From Sphingobium jiangsuense (lineage in GTDB: Bacteria; Pseudomonadota; Alphaproteobacteria; Sphingomonadales; Sphingomonadaceae), in the NCBI RefSeq assembly GCF_014196495.1, contig NZ_JACIDT010000020.1, forward strand, positions 1 to 64,000: DNA of 64,000 bases, written 5' to 3'. Below, in pieces: positions 43,747 through 53,837 of this stretch. How positions within the stretch are numbered: position 1 is the first letter of the stretch; each line of letters opens with the position of its first letter. The notes beneath the pieces were generated by a model. That model was not told the origin of the DNA. It ran no database searches and saw only the letters and a list, made by a program, of their open reading frames with translations. A program made the translations under genes and the position numbers.

Positions 43747-46137
43747 ATGACGGCATTGGCCGGGCGCGCTTTTCCCAAGCTCCGCATTGCGCGGGCCTGT
43801 TCCCTCACCATGTTTTCCGGCCCCCTCTTTTCCAGCTCCGTCGCCCTGTGCGCGGGCCGGGCGATCGGCGTTGGCCTGCTGCTGCTGCCCGCAGCGCCCC
43901 TGCTCGCGCAGGAGCAGGAGAGCGCGCCGGCATCGGAGCAGGCGCCGGACGCCGGTGATCCCGCGCCGCTTGCCCCGGAAGGGGAGCCTGTGCCGCCCGC
44001 CGTGCCGCAGGAAGGCGCGCCGCCGCTGCCGGGCGCTGCTCCGCCGCCGCCGCTGCCGCCCGATCCCGCCACGCTGCCGGATGTGCCGCCCGTCAGCGAG
44101 AGCGAATTCAGCCTCGATCTGGACGAGCAGATGGACGTAGGCGTCGCCTGGCCCGACATGTCCACCGACGCGCCGGACGTGCGGCTGACCGGGCCGGTCG
44201 ACGGCAGCACCGCGCCCGACGAGAATGCCGTGGCCGGGAACGCCGCCCCCGATGCCGATATCGGCGATGCGCTGGAGGCGGGTGCGCAAGAGGCCGAAAG
44301 GGCGCGGGATGGCGCCGAGACGGCGGAGGACGGGCAGCTTGCCGAGGGCGGGGGCGCACCCGGCACGGAGGAAACCCCGGTGCTGGCCGACGACGGGGCG
44401 GAACGGCGCTATGAAGTGGTGCTCAATGGCATTGACGAGATCGCCGACAACCAGTTCCGCGACCGCTTCAATTCCCTCTCCACGCTGAAGGCGGAAAGCG
44501 GCAAGGCGGCCAATATCGCGCAGATCAATCGCCGGATGGAGCTGGACGAGGAAGTGCTCGACCGCATCCTGCGCGCCAAGGGCTATTACGGCGCCTTCAT
44601 CGGCCGCCGGGTGCAGCCGCCGGAGGAAGGCGGCAGCAGGCTGCGCGCGGTGTTCTCGGTGCGCCCCGGCCCGCGCTACACACTGTCCTCGGTCAGCCTG
44701 CCCGGCCTTGCCTATGCCGTGAGCCGCGCGCCCGAACTGCGCACGGTGTTTCCGGTCAAGGTCGGTGATCCGGTCGACGCCGACGCCATCACCGCGGGTC
44801 AGGCGGATCTGGCCAAGGCGCTGGGCGAAAACGGCTTTCCCTTCGCGCGGGTGGACGATCCGCAGGTCACCATCGATCATGACACGCAGAAGGGCGATCT
44901 GGAGATGGTGGTGCGCGCGGGCGGCCATCGCCGCTTCGGCGGCATCGTGCTGGACGACCGGACGGGGGAGATCTTCTCCGCCCGGCATCTGGAGCGCATC
45001 GCCCGGTTCGACCGCGACGACATCTACAAGGTGTCGGAGGTCGAGGACCTGCGCCGCGCGATCGTCGCCACCGGGCTGGTGTCGTCGGTCACCGTCACGC
45101 CGAAGGATGCGGGCGACGGCCAGCATGCGAACATCGCGGTCGCCGCCTCGCCCGCGCCGATGCGCACCATCGCGGGCGAGATCGGCTATGGCACGGGCGA
45201 GGGATACCGGATCGAGGGCAGCTGGCAGCATCGCAACTTCTTCCCGCCCGAAGGCGCGGTGACCGCGCGCGGGCTGCTCGGCACGAAGGAGCAGGCGGCC
45301 GGCCTGTCCTATCGCCGCAACAATTTCCGCAGGCGCGACAACATCCTGTCCGCGGGCTTCAGCTTCTACCATCGCGACTATGACGCCTATAAGGCCAAGA
45401 CCTTGTCGTTGAGCGCCGGGCTGGAGCGGCAGAGCAACCTGCTGTTCCAGAAGAAATGGGCGTGGAGCGTCGGCATGCAGCTGCTGGGCACGCGGGAGCG
45501 CAATTATTATGGCGGCAATCTGTTCAAGACCGACCGCGATTTCCTGATCGGCGCGCTGCCCGTTTCCCTGACCTATGACAGCAGCGACGACCTGCTCGAT
45601 CCGACCAGCGGCTTCCGCATCGGCGCGCGGGTCAGCCCGGAGGCGTCCTGGCACGGCAAGGCCTTCACCTATTTCACCACGCAGGTGGACGGCAGCGCCT
45701 ATGTGCCGATGTCGGACAGCATCGTCATCGCCTCGCGCGTGCGGCTGGGGTCGATACTGGGCGGTGTCGATGTCGACCAGATCGCGCCGTCGCGCCGCTT
45801 CTACGCGGGCGGCGGCGCGTCGGTGCGCGGCTATGCCTATCAGGCCATCGGCCCGCGCGACCCGGAAAACAACCCCTATGGCGGCAAGAGCCTCGCCGAA
45901 TTCTCGCTGGAGGCGCGGATCAAGTTCGGCACCTTCGGCGTGGTGCCGTTCATCGACGCGGGCAACATCTCGTCCGGCTTCCTGCCCAGGCTGGGCGACG
46001 TGCGCTACGGCGCGGGCATCGGCCTGCGCTATTATTCGACCTTCGGCCCGATCCGCATCGATGTGGGCACGCCGCTCAACCGGCAGCCGGGCGACAGCCG
46101 CATTGCCGTCTACGTATCCCTGGGGCAGGCTTTCTGA
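43747..46137 (+). CDS. tamA: TamA-like outer-membrane BamA-family protein
   Basis: A 796-residue Omp85-superfamily protein, partner of TamB in inserting outer-membrane proteins. A signal peptide near the start ends LLPAAPLLAQ. An unusually long acidic, Pro/Ala-rich linker (about 55-215) precedes the POTRA domains (about 215-440) and the 16-strand C-terminal barrel. The barrel carries the RRFYAGGGASVRGYAYQAIGPRD loop (VRGY) and ends YVSLGQAF. The start is uncertain: ATGs at 43684, 43747 and 43810 are all in frame. The stop shares a base with the tamB start (TGATG). Confidence 0.92.
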   Translation: MTALAGRAFPKLRIARACSLTMFSGPLFSSSVALCAGRAIGVGLLLLPAAPLLAQEQESAPASEQAPDAGDPAPLAPEGEPVPPAVPQEGAPPLPGAAPPPPLPPDPATLPDVPPVSESEFSLDLDEQMDVGVAWPDMSTDAPDVRLTGPVDGSTAPDENAVAGNAAPDADIGDALEAGAQEAERARDGAETAEDGQLAEGGGAPGTEETPVLADDGAERRYEVVLNGIDEIADNQFRDRFNSLSTLKAESGKAANIAQINRRMELDEEVLDRILRAKGYYGAFIGRRVQPPEEGGSRLRAVFSVRPGPRYTLSSVSLPGLAYAVSRAPELRTVFPVKVGDPVDADAITAGQADLAKALGENGFPFARVDDPQVTIDHDTQKGDLEMVVRAGGHRRFGGIVLDDRTGEIFSARHLERIARFDRDDIYKVSEVEDLRRAIVATGLVSSVTVTPKDAGDGQHANIAVAASPAPMRTIAGEIGYGTGEGYRIEGSWQHRNFFPPEGAVTARGLLGTKEQAAGLSYRRNNFRRRDNILSAGFSFYHRDYDAYKAKTLSLSAGLERQSNLLFQKKWAWSVGMQLLGTRERNYYGGNLFKTDRDFLIGALPVSLTYDSSDDLLDPTSGFRIGARVSPEASWHGKAFTYFTTQVDGSAYVPMSDSIVIASRVRLGSILGGVDVDQIAPSRRFYAGGGASVRGYAYQAIGPRDPENNPYGGKSLAEFSLEARIKFGTFGVVPFIDAGNISSGFLPRLGDVRYGAGIGLRYYSTFGPIRIDVGTPLNRQPGDSRIAVYVSLGQAF

Positions 46138-49100
46138 TGACCGACGGCCGCACCGATCCCCCCGCGATGGACCCGCCGCCGCCGGACAGGCCGGAGACGC
46201 CCGGACGGCGCGGCCGGGCGTGGAAGCGCTGGATCGCGGGCATGGTGGTGGCGCTGCTGCTGGCGCTCGCGGGCGCCGTCATGTGGATAGACAGCCCGGC
46301 CGGCCATCGCTTCGTCGTGCAGAAGATAGGCGAGCTGCGCCCGCAATCGGGCATGAGGATCGTGATCGGCCGCATCGACGGCAGCCTGTTCCGCAAGGCG
46401 GTGCTGCATGACCTGCGCCTCTACGATCCCAAGGGCATATTCTTCTCCTCGCCGGAGGTGCGGCTGGACTGGTCGCCGCTGGGCTGGCTGTCGAACCGGC
46501 TCGATATCGACGAACTGATCGTGCCGCGCGCGCGCCTGCACAAGCTGCCGCAGTTCAACAGGACCGAGGGCACCGGCAAGATACTGCCCGATTTCGACAT
46601 CCGCATCATGCGGCTGCGGCTGGGGCGTCTGGACGTGGACGAGCCGGTGACGGGCCGCGCCGATTCCTTCATGCTGGAAGGCGATGCCGATGTGCGGAGC
46701 GGGCAGGCGGTGGTCGACCTGTCACTGCGCTCGCTGAAGGGCGACGATCGCCTGCTCCTCGCGCTGGACAGCCGCCCGGACGACAACCGGTTCAACATCG
46801 ACCTGACCGTCAATGCGAGGGCGGGCGGTCTCATCGCCACGCTGGCGGGCCTGACGCAGGACGCCAATGTGCGGCTGGAAGGCAAGGGGGACTGGACGCG
46901 CTGGGACGGCAGGCTGATCGCCACTCTGGACCGCCGGTCGGCCGCCGGTTTCGATATCGGCCTGCGCAAGGGCGACTGGAAGATCGAAGGCACGATCGCC
47001 GGGTCGGCCATCGCCAATGACGGGCTGCTGGCGCGGCTGACCTCCCCGCAACTGGCGGTGAAGGCGCAGGGGCGGTTCGAGAACAAGCTGCTGTCCGGCA
47101 CCTTCCAGGCCCGGTCGGAGGCGATCTCCGTCGATATGAAGGGCGGCCTTCATCTGGGCGGCCGGGGGTACGACAATCTGCTGGTCGATGTCGGGTTGAC
47201 CAGGCCCGGCGCGCTGCTCGACAATTTCGACGCGAAGGGGCTGGTCGCCCGCGCGCGGCTCAACGGGCCGTTCGCCACCGCGCGGTTCGAATATCTGCTG
47301 CGCGCCGATCAGTTGCGCTTCGGCTCCACCCTGCTGCGCGGCGTTCATGCGGCGGGCGACGGGCGCGGCGGCGGCGCCAGCGGCGTGACGCTGATCCCGG
47401 TCAGCCTGTCGGCGAAGAGCGTCGAGGGGCAGGGCGATCTGGTCGCCTCGATCCTGCGCAATGTCAGCATCACCGGCACCTTGCAGAAAAAGGGCGCGGT
47501 CATCACCAGTTCGCCCATGCGCCTGCGCTCCGACAAGCTGGACGGGCGGGTGGTCGCGATATTCGATCTTTCCTCCGGCCGCTACGATATCGCGCTGGGC
47601 GGCGACCTGCGCGGGCTGCTGATCCCCGGCTTCGGCATTGTCGACCTGCATTCGCGGGTGCAGGCGGTGCCGGACAGCAAGGGCGCCTTCAGCCTGACCG
47701 GCCGCGTCGATGCGTCGGTGCGCCGCCTGGATATCGCTTTCCTGCGGACCATAGCGGGTGGCCTGCCGAGAGCGCGCGCCGATATCGCGCTCGGCGCGGA
47801 CGGGCGCCTGATGCTGCGCAACCTGCTGCTGACCGCCCCGGATATGACGCTGCGGGGCGAAGGGGTGCGCAATCGCGACGGCACCGTGCACCTGACCGGC
47901 AGCGGTACACATCGCCAATATGGGCCGCTCAAGCTGGTGCTGGACGGAGACCTGAGCCTGCCCCGCGTCGATCTGGTGCTGGCCCGCCCGCTCGATGCAG
48001 CCGGGCTGGCGAATGTGCATGTGGTGCTGGAACCGGAAGGGCGCGATTACCGCTTCGACGCGGACGGCCAGTCCTATCTCGGCCCGTTCACCGCGACGGG
48101 CGCGATCGAGATGCCGCCGGGCGGGCAGACCGTGCTCGCCGTCGAGCGGCTGGCCGTCAACGGATCGCAGGGGCAGGGGCGGCTGGGCGTCGTCGATGGC
48201 GGCCTTGCGGGCAGGCTCGATTTCGAGGGCGCGGTGCGCGGCCCCATCGACCTGTCGGTGGTCGGCGGCGTGCAGAAGGCAAAGGCGGCGCTGCGGATCG
48301 AACAGGCCCATTTCGCCGGGGCCACGCCCATCGATATCGCCCGCGGCCGCCTCGATGCCGACCTGTCGCTCGATCCGGGCGGCACGACGATCGACGCGAG
48401 GCTGACCGGCAACGGCATTCAGGTCGGCGGCATGCGGATCAACCGGATCGTCGCCGACACCCATCTGGTCAATGGCGAGGGCAAGCTCAACGCGACCGTC
48501 ACCGGGCAGCGTGGGCGCCTGTTCAACCTGAAGATCGATGCGGATATAGCGGCGGACGAGATCGGCTTCGGCCTGTCGGGCACGCTCGACCGGCAGGCGA
48601 TCGCGCTCGATCGCCGGGCGCGGCTGCGCCGGGTGGACGGCGGCTGGGCGCTCGATCCGGTGACGATCCGCTATCGCGGCGGCCGGGCCGTCATCAACCG
48701 TGCGCTGTTCGGCGATGAAACGGCGCTGGACGTGGGCGTCCAGAACCTGTCGCTCTCGCTGCTCGACCTCACCAATATCGACCTCGGCCTCAGCGGCACG
48801 GCGAACGGGCGCATAGTTTACAGCTGGACGTCCGGCGCGGGCACGCGCGGTTCCGCCTCGGTCAAGATCAAGGGGCTGAGCCGGTCCGGCGTGACGCGCA
48901 CCTCGACCCCGGTCGATATCGGGATGAACGCGGAGCTGACCGACAGCCGCCTCGCGATGCGCGCGCTCATCAGTCAGGAGGGCAAGGTCATCGGCAAGGC
49001 GCAGGCGCTGATGGCGCCGCTGGGCCGGGGCAGCCTGATGGAAAGGCTGAGCGCGGCACCGGTGCGGGCGCAGTTGCGCTATGTCGGCCCGGCCAGTTCG

Positions 49101-50345
49101 CTCTGGCGGCTCAGCACGATCGAGATCATCGACCTGAACGGCCAGCTCGCGCTCACCGCCAATATCAGCGGCACCGGCGCCAATCCGGTGATAGAGGGCG
49201 CGCTGATGACGCGCGACGCCGTGCTGGAAAGCCCGATCACCGGCATGCGGATGACCCAGTTCCAGACCTCCGGCCGGTTCGACGGCTCGCGGCTGGTGCT
49301 TTCGCAGATCAGCGGCACCACCAGGGGCGGCGGCACCGTCAGCGGCAAGGGCGTGTTCGACCTGTCGATCGGGCAGGGCGTCGGCCTCAACGTCGCGTTG
49401 CAGGCCAACCGGGCGGTGCTGCTCGACCGCGACGATATCGGCGCGACCGTCACCGGCCCGGTCTCCATCCGCTCCCGCGACGGCGTGAACGGGGTCATCG
49501 CCGGGGAGTTCGACGTGGTGAGCAGCCGCTTCACCATGGGCCGCGCGGCGGCGGTCGCCGAAATCCCCGAACTGCGCGTGATAGAGAAGAACCGGCGCGG
49601 CGACGTGTTCGAACAGGCGCCCAAGGGCGCGGGCTGGCTGCTCGACATCAAGGCCAATGCGCGCAACCGCCTGATGGTGAGCGGCATGGGCCTGTCGAGC
49701 GAATGGAGCATGGACCTGACCGTGGGCGGGGCGGTGTCCTCGCCGAAGATCGTCGGCCGCGCCGATCTGGTGCGCGGCACCTATGATTTCGGCGGCCGCC
49801 GCTTCGACCTGAAGGAAGGATCGCTGCGCTTCGACGGCAGCGTGCCCGCCAATCCGACGCTGGATATCCGCGCGGAGGCGTCGCTCAGCGATCTGGACGC
49901 GACGATCGAGATCAAGGGCACCAGCATGGCGCCGGAAATCTCCTTCACCAGCACGCCGAGCCTGCCGGAGGACGAAATCCTCTCGCGCATCCTGTTCGGC
50001 TCCTCGATCACCAGCCTGTCCGCGCCCGAAGCGCTGCAACTGGCCTCGGCGGTCGCATCGTTGCAGGGCGGCGGCGGCGGGCTGGACCCGATCAACGCGG
50101 TGCGCAAGGCGGCCGGGCTGGACCGCCTGCGTATCCTGCCCGCCGACGAGACGACGGGACAGGGCACGTCGATCGGCGTAGGCAAATATCTGACGCGCAA
50201 GATCTATGTCGAACTGATCACCGACGGTCAGGGCTATTCGGCGACGCAGCTCGAATATCAGATCACCCGCTGGCTCTCGCTGCTGTCCTCCGTCTCCACG
50301 CTGGGCCGCCAGAGCATCACCGCCCGCGCGTCGAAGGATTATTGA
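46137..50345 (+). CDS. tamB: TamB-like translocation and assembly module protein
   Basis: A 1402-residue inner-membrane-anchored, periplasm-spanning AsmA-like protein. A cytosolic Pro-rich N-terminus (1-29) is followed by a membrane helix (about 31-51). A very long beta-rich hydrophobic-groove region comes next, and a C-terminal DUF490/TamB domain (about 1030-1402) that docks on TamA. It probably supports transport of lipids or outer-membrane proteins to the outer membrane. Translationally coupled to tamA. The large open frame on the opposite strand is a composition artefact. Confidence 0.95.
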   Translation: MTDGRTDPPAMDPPPPDRPETPGRRGRAWKRWIAGMVVALLLALAGAVMWIDSPAGHRFVVQKIGELRPQSGMRIVIGRIDGSLFRKAVLHDLRLYDPKGIFFSSPEVRLDWSPLGWLSNRLDIDELIVPRARLHKLPQFNRTEGTGKILPDFDIRIMRLRLGRLDVDEPVTGRADSFMLEGDADVRSGQAVVDLSLRSLKGDDRLLLALDSRPDDNRFNIDLTVNARAGGLIATLAGLTQDANVRLEGKGDWTRWDGRLIATLDRRSAAGFDIGLRKGDWKIEGTIAGSAIANDGLLARLTSPQLAVKAQGRFENKLLSGTFQARSEAISVDMKGGLHLGGRGYDNLLVDVGLTRPGALLDNFDAKGLVARARLNGPFATARFEYLLRADQLRFGSTLLRGVHAAGDGRGGGASGVTLIPVSLSAKSVEGQGDLVASILRNVSITGTLQKKGAVITSSPMRLRSDKLDGRVVAIFDLSSGRYDIALGGDLRGLLIPGFGIVDLHSRVQAVPDSKGAFSLTGRVDASVRRLDIAFLRTIAGGLPRARADIALGADGRLMLRNLLLTAPDMTLRGEGVRNRDGTVHLTGSGTHRQYGPLKLVLDGDLSLPRVDLVLARPLDAAGLANVHVVLEPEGRDYRFDADGQSYLGPFTATGAIEMPPGGQTVLAVERLAVNGSQGQGRLGVVDGGLAGRLDFEGAVRGPIDLSVVGGVQKAKAALRIEQAHFAGATPIDIARGRLDADLSLDPGGTTIDARLTGNGIQVGGMRINRIVADTHLVNGEGKLNATVTGQRGRLFNLKIDADIAADEIGFGLSGTLDRQAIALDRRARLRRVDGGWALDPVTIRYRGGRAVINRALFGDETALDVGVQNLSLSLLDLTNIDLGLSGTANGRIVYSWTSGAGTRGSASVKIKGLSRSGVTRTSTPVDIGMNAELTDSRLAMRALISQEGKVIGKAQALMAPLGRGSLMERLSAAPVRAQLRYVGPASSLWRLSTIEIIDLNGQLALTANISGTGANPVIEGALMTRDAVLESPITGMRMTQFQTSGRFDGSRLVLSQISGTTRGGGTVSGKGVFDLSIGQGVGLNVALQANRAVLLDRDDIGATVTGPVSIRSRDGVNGVIAGEFDVVSSRFTMGRAAAVAEIPELRVIEKNRRGDVFEQAPKGAGWLLDIKANARNRLMVSGMGLSSEWSMDLTVGGAVSSPKIVGRADLVRGTYDFGGRRFDLKEGSLRFDGSVPANPTLDIRAEASLSDLDATIEIKGTSMAPEISFTSTPSLPEDEILSRILFGSSITSLSAPEALQLASAVASLQGGGGGLDPINAVRKAAGLDRLRILPADETTGQGTSIGVGKYLTRKIYVELITDGQGYSATQLEYQITRWLSLLSSVSTLGRQSITARASKDY

Positions 50346-50404
50346 GGCGAGGCTGGCGGGAGTGGAATGACGGGCCTGGGTGGTCAGTGGAAACCAGCCT
50401 TTAC

Positions 50405-50481
50405 CGTCACCCCGGCGCAGGCTGGGGGTCGTAAGCGATGTTGCGCGTCTTCCGAGATGCCGGCCTGCGTTGGCATGACGG
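50405..50481 (-). repeat. Two-hairpin REP-like element, copy 5
   Basis: It has the same layout and orientation as 27184-27262: CGTCA, a ccc(c/g)gcg..gctggg hairpin, the spacer GTCGTAAGCGATG, an atgccggc-type hairpin with two changes and a TGACG end. It is preceded by the leader CCAGCCTTTAC. It is more diverged than copies 3 and 4. Confidence 0.8.
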
Positions 50482-50530
50482 AGAAATAGCGTTTGAATTT
50501 AGTTGGTTACTGGGTGGCCCTGCCTTCGTT

Positions 50531-50683
50531 CGCCCTGAGCCCTTCGACGCGCTCAGAGGCTTGTCGACCCGCCGCAGGGCGGGCAAAGCCAACGGCTGCT
50601 TTTCTTGGGACAAGAAGAAAGGACAGGGCTTCGACATTGAAGCGAGGCGAGTGACTCGCTCATCAGTCCGAACGGTTTTCTTA
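50531..50683 (-). repeat. Composite repeat module B, copy 2
   Basis: It shares most of its length with 27301-27430. Relative to that copy it carries an extra stretch of about 19 bp (ccttcgacgcgctcagagg) after GCCCTGAGC. The minus-strand open frame MSESLASLQCRSPVL... is kept (start at 50663, 36 codons). It lies next to a two-hairpin element, as in copy 1. Confidence 0.7.
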
Positions 50684-50784
50684 GGTCAGCTATTGTCGGC
50701 AAGTTGACGTTCCATTTTGAAAGGCCTCCAGTTCCGGACTCGCCTGCCTCAATCCACTCGCGAGACAAAAAACCGCCCACACAC

Positions 50785-50818
50785 AAAAAAAGCCCGGACG
50801 ATTGCTCGTCCGGGCTTT
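50785..50818 (-). terminator. Rho-independent terminator of glnA
   Basis: A 10-bp GC-rich stem (gcccggacga/tcgtccgggc) with a 4-nt loop. Read on the minus strand it is followed by seven T residues, 20 bp beyond the glnA stop. A textbook intrinsic terminator. Confidence 0.92.
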
Positions 50819-50838
50819 CTCGCAGTCCCTGCTAGGGG

Positions 50839-52251
50839 TTAGCCGCTGTAGTACATGTCGAATTCGACCGGGCTGGGGGTCATTTCCCAGCGGGCCACAT
50901 CGGCGCGCTTGATTTCGATATAGGCTTCGATCTGGTCCTTCGTGAACACGTCGCCCTTCAGCAGGAAGTCCATGTCGGCTTCCAGCGAATCCAGCGCTTC
51001 GCGCAGCGAGCCGCAGACGGTCGGAACCTGGCTCAGTTCCTCCGGCGGCAGGTCGTACAGGTTCTTGTCCATCGGGTCGCCCGGATGGATCTTGTTCTGG
51101 ATGCCGTCCAGACCCGCCATCAGTAGCGCCGCATAGCAGAGATAGGGGTTGGCGAGCGCGTCGGGGAAGCGGAATTCCACGCGCTTCGCCTTCGAGCCGG
51201 TGCCGTAGGGAATGCGGCAGGAGGCCGAGCGGTTCCGGCTCGAATAGGCGAGCAGCACCGGAGCTTCATAGCCCGGCACCAGACGCTTGTAGCTGTTGGT
51301 CGTCGGGTTGGTGAAGGCGTTGAGCGCCTTGGCGTGCTTGATCACGCCGCCGATGAAATAGAGGCACATGTCGGAAAGGCCCGCATAGCCGTCACCGGCG
51401 AACAGCGGCTTGCCGTTGTCCCAGATCGACATGTGGGTGTGCATGCCCGATCCGTTGTCTTCCTTGATCGGCTTGGGCATGAAGGTCGCGGTCTTGCCAT
51501 AGGCCTGCGCGACCTGGTGCACGACATATTTGTAGATCTGCATGCGGTCGGCGGTTTCGACCAGCGTGCCGAAGGTCAGGCCCAGCTCGTGCTGCGCGGC
51601 GGCGACTTCGTGGTGATGCTTGTCGCAGGGCAGGCCCATTTCGAGCATGGTCGACACCATCTCGGCGCGGATGTCGGTGCAGCTGTCGACCGGCGCGACC
51701 GGGAAATAGCCGCCCTTGGCGCGCGGACGATGGGCGAGGTTGCCGCCTTCATATTCGCGGCCGGTGTTGGTCGGCAGTTCGATATCGTCTATCTTGAAGA
51801 AGCTGCCGTCATAGCCGGTGCCGAAGCGGACATCGTCGAACATGAAGAATTCGGCTTCCGGGCCGACATAGATGGTGTCGCCCACGCCCGTGGACTTCAC
51901 ATAGGCTTCCGCGCGCTTCGCGCAGGAGCGCGGATCGCGGGCATAAAGCTCGCCGCTCGACGGCTCGACGATGTCGCAGAACAGGATCAGCATCGGGGTG
52001 GCGCTGAACGGATCAACATAGACGGCGTCCAGATCCGGCTTCAGGATCATGTCGGATTCGTTGATCGCCTTCCAGCCTTCGATCGAGGAGCCGTCGAACA
52101 TGAAGCCATCGGCCAGTTCATCCTCGCCAACGACGCCCGCGCACATGGTGAGGTGCTGCCACTTGCCCTTGGGATCGGTGAAGCGCAGATCGACCCATTC
52201 GATCTCCTTTTCCTCGACCATCTTCAGAATGTCTTGAGGCGTATTCGCCAT
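50839..52251 (-). CDS. glnA: Glutamine synthetase type I
   Basis: A 470-residue GSI enzyme making glutamine from glutamate, ammonia and ATP. The N-terminal beta-grasp begins [17 protein letters not shown]. The catalytic domain contains FDGSSIEGW, the metal and glutamate site around [13 protein letters not shown] and the ATP region [17 protein letters not shown]. The tyrosine in NLYDLPPEE (near 398) is the expected adenylylation site, so GlnE control is likely. It lies downstream of glnB by 101 bp in the usual order. Confidence 0.98.
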   Translation of the reverse strand: MANTPQDILKMVEEKEIEWVDLRFTDPKGKWQHLTMCAGVVGEDELADGFMFDGSSIEGWKAINESDMILKPDLDAVYVDPFSATPMLILFCDIVEPSSGELYARDPRSCAKRAEAYVKSTGVGDTIYVGPEAEFFMFDDVRFGTGYDGSFFKIDDIELPTNTGREYEGGNLAHRPRAKGGYFPVAPVDSCTDIRAEMVSTMLEMGLPCDKHHHEVAAAQHELGLTFGTLVETADRMQIYKYVVHQVAQAYGKTATFMPKPIKEDNGSGMHTHMSIWDNGKPLFAGDGYAGLSDMCLYFIGGVIKHAKALNAFTNPTTNSYKRLVPGYEAPVLLAYSSRNRSASCRIPYGTGSKAKRVEFRFPDALANPYLCYAALLMAGLDGIQNKIHPGDPMDKNLYDLPPEELSQVPTVCGSLREALDSLEADMDFLLKGDVFTKDQIEAYIEIKRADVARWEMTPSPVEFDMYYSG

Positions 52252-52352
52252 TTCCGATTACCTTTCTTCATTGCCGCCGGAATTCGTCTGTCCGGCCGTT
52301 TATCCATAATGTCCTGATCGCGGGCCGCGCCCGCCGCCGCCCCGGAAGAGCG

Positions 52353-53182
<830 letters not shown>

Positions 53183-53836
53183 ATGGAACCAGTCGACACC
53201 AGATCAGTGGAAAAAAAGATGCACGATGTGAAGGCCTGGGAGGAAGGGATGCAGCCGGTTCCCGGCAAGCCGGAGGTGCCCGAGGAAGTTCAGGAAGCGG
53301 TCCGCACGTTGATCCGCTGGGCGGGGGACGACCCGGCGCGCGAAGGGCTGCTCGACACGCCGCAGCGGGTCGCGCGCGCCTGGCTGGAATATTGCGAAGG
53401 CTATAAGGAAGATCCCGCCTATCATCTGTCGCGCATCTTCCACGAGGTCGGCGGCTATGACGAGATCGTCCTGCTGAAGGGCATTCCCTTCCATTCCCAT
53501 TGCGAACATCATATGGCGCCGATCATCGGCGTTGCCCATATCGCCTATCTGCCCGGCGACTATGTTGTCGGCATTTCCAAGCTGGCGCGGGTGCTGCACG
53601 GCTTCGCACGCCGCCTTCAGGTGCAGGAGCGGCTGACGGCCGAGGTCGCCGACTGCATCTGGGACAATCTGCGCCCGCGCGGCGTCGCGGTGGTGATCGA
53701 GGCGACGCATGGCTGCATGACGGGTCGCGGCGTGCGCACGCCCGATGTGGCGATGAAGACCAGCCGCATGATGGGCGTGTTCCGCGACGATGAGAAGAGC
53801 CGCAAGGAAGTGCTGCGCCTGATGGGCCTTGCCTGA
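53183..53836 (+). CDS. folE: GTP cyclohydrolase I
   Basis: A 217-residue FolE, first enzyme of tetrahydrofolate/pterin synthesis. Zinc ligands C107, H110 and C178 lie in HSHCEHHMAPI and ATHGCMTGRG. The segment LARVLHGFARRLQVQERLTAEVAD binds GTP and forms the toroid. The start is uncertain: ATGs at 53183 and 53219 are both in frame, and 53219 would give a shorter N-terminus. Two bases after the stop a GTG starts an SDR gene, so the two are likely cotranscribed. Confidence 0.95.
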   Translation: MEPVDTRSVEKKMHDVKAWEEGMQPVPGKPEVPEEVQEAVRTLIRWAGDDPAREGLLDTPQRVARAWLEYCEGYKEDPAYHLSRIFHEVGGYDEIVLLKGIPFHSHCEHHMAPIIGVAHIAYLPGDYVVGISKLARVLHGFARRLQVQERLTAEVADCIWDNLRPRGVAVVIEATHGCMTGRGVRTPDVAMKTSRMMGVFRDDEKSRKEVLRLMGLA

Positions 53837-53837
53837 G

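Larger units (their letters stand above)
50346..50838. other. Repeat-filled intergenic region before glnA
   Basis: This 493-bp gap between convergent tamB and glnA has no convincing gene. It holds a two-hairpin element (50405-50481), the composite module B (50531-50683) and the glnA terminator (50785-50818). The remainder, 50684-50784, shows nothing recognisable. Confidence 0.6.

Noticed and set aside
43498-45654. A 718-codon open frame antisense to tamA
   Set aside because: Shadow of the tamA frame, without motifs, and it also crosses the rcdA-like gene.
46722-50039. A 1105-codon open frame antisense to tamB, rich in Arg, Gln, His and Ala
   Set aside because: It mirrors the coding frame of tamB in high-GC DNA and shows no domain or ribosome-binding site; tamB itself has clear family structure.
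50553-50786. Longer minus-strand ORF across composite repeat module B
   Set aside because: Only the 25 codons shared with 27411 leftward are conserved; the upstream part also covers the glnA-side flank. Not called as a gene.
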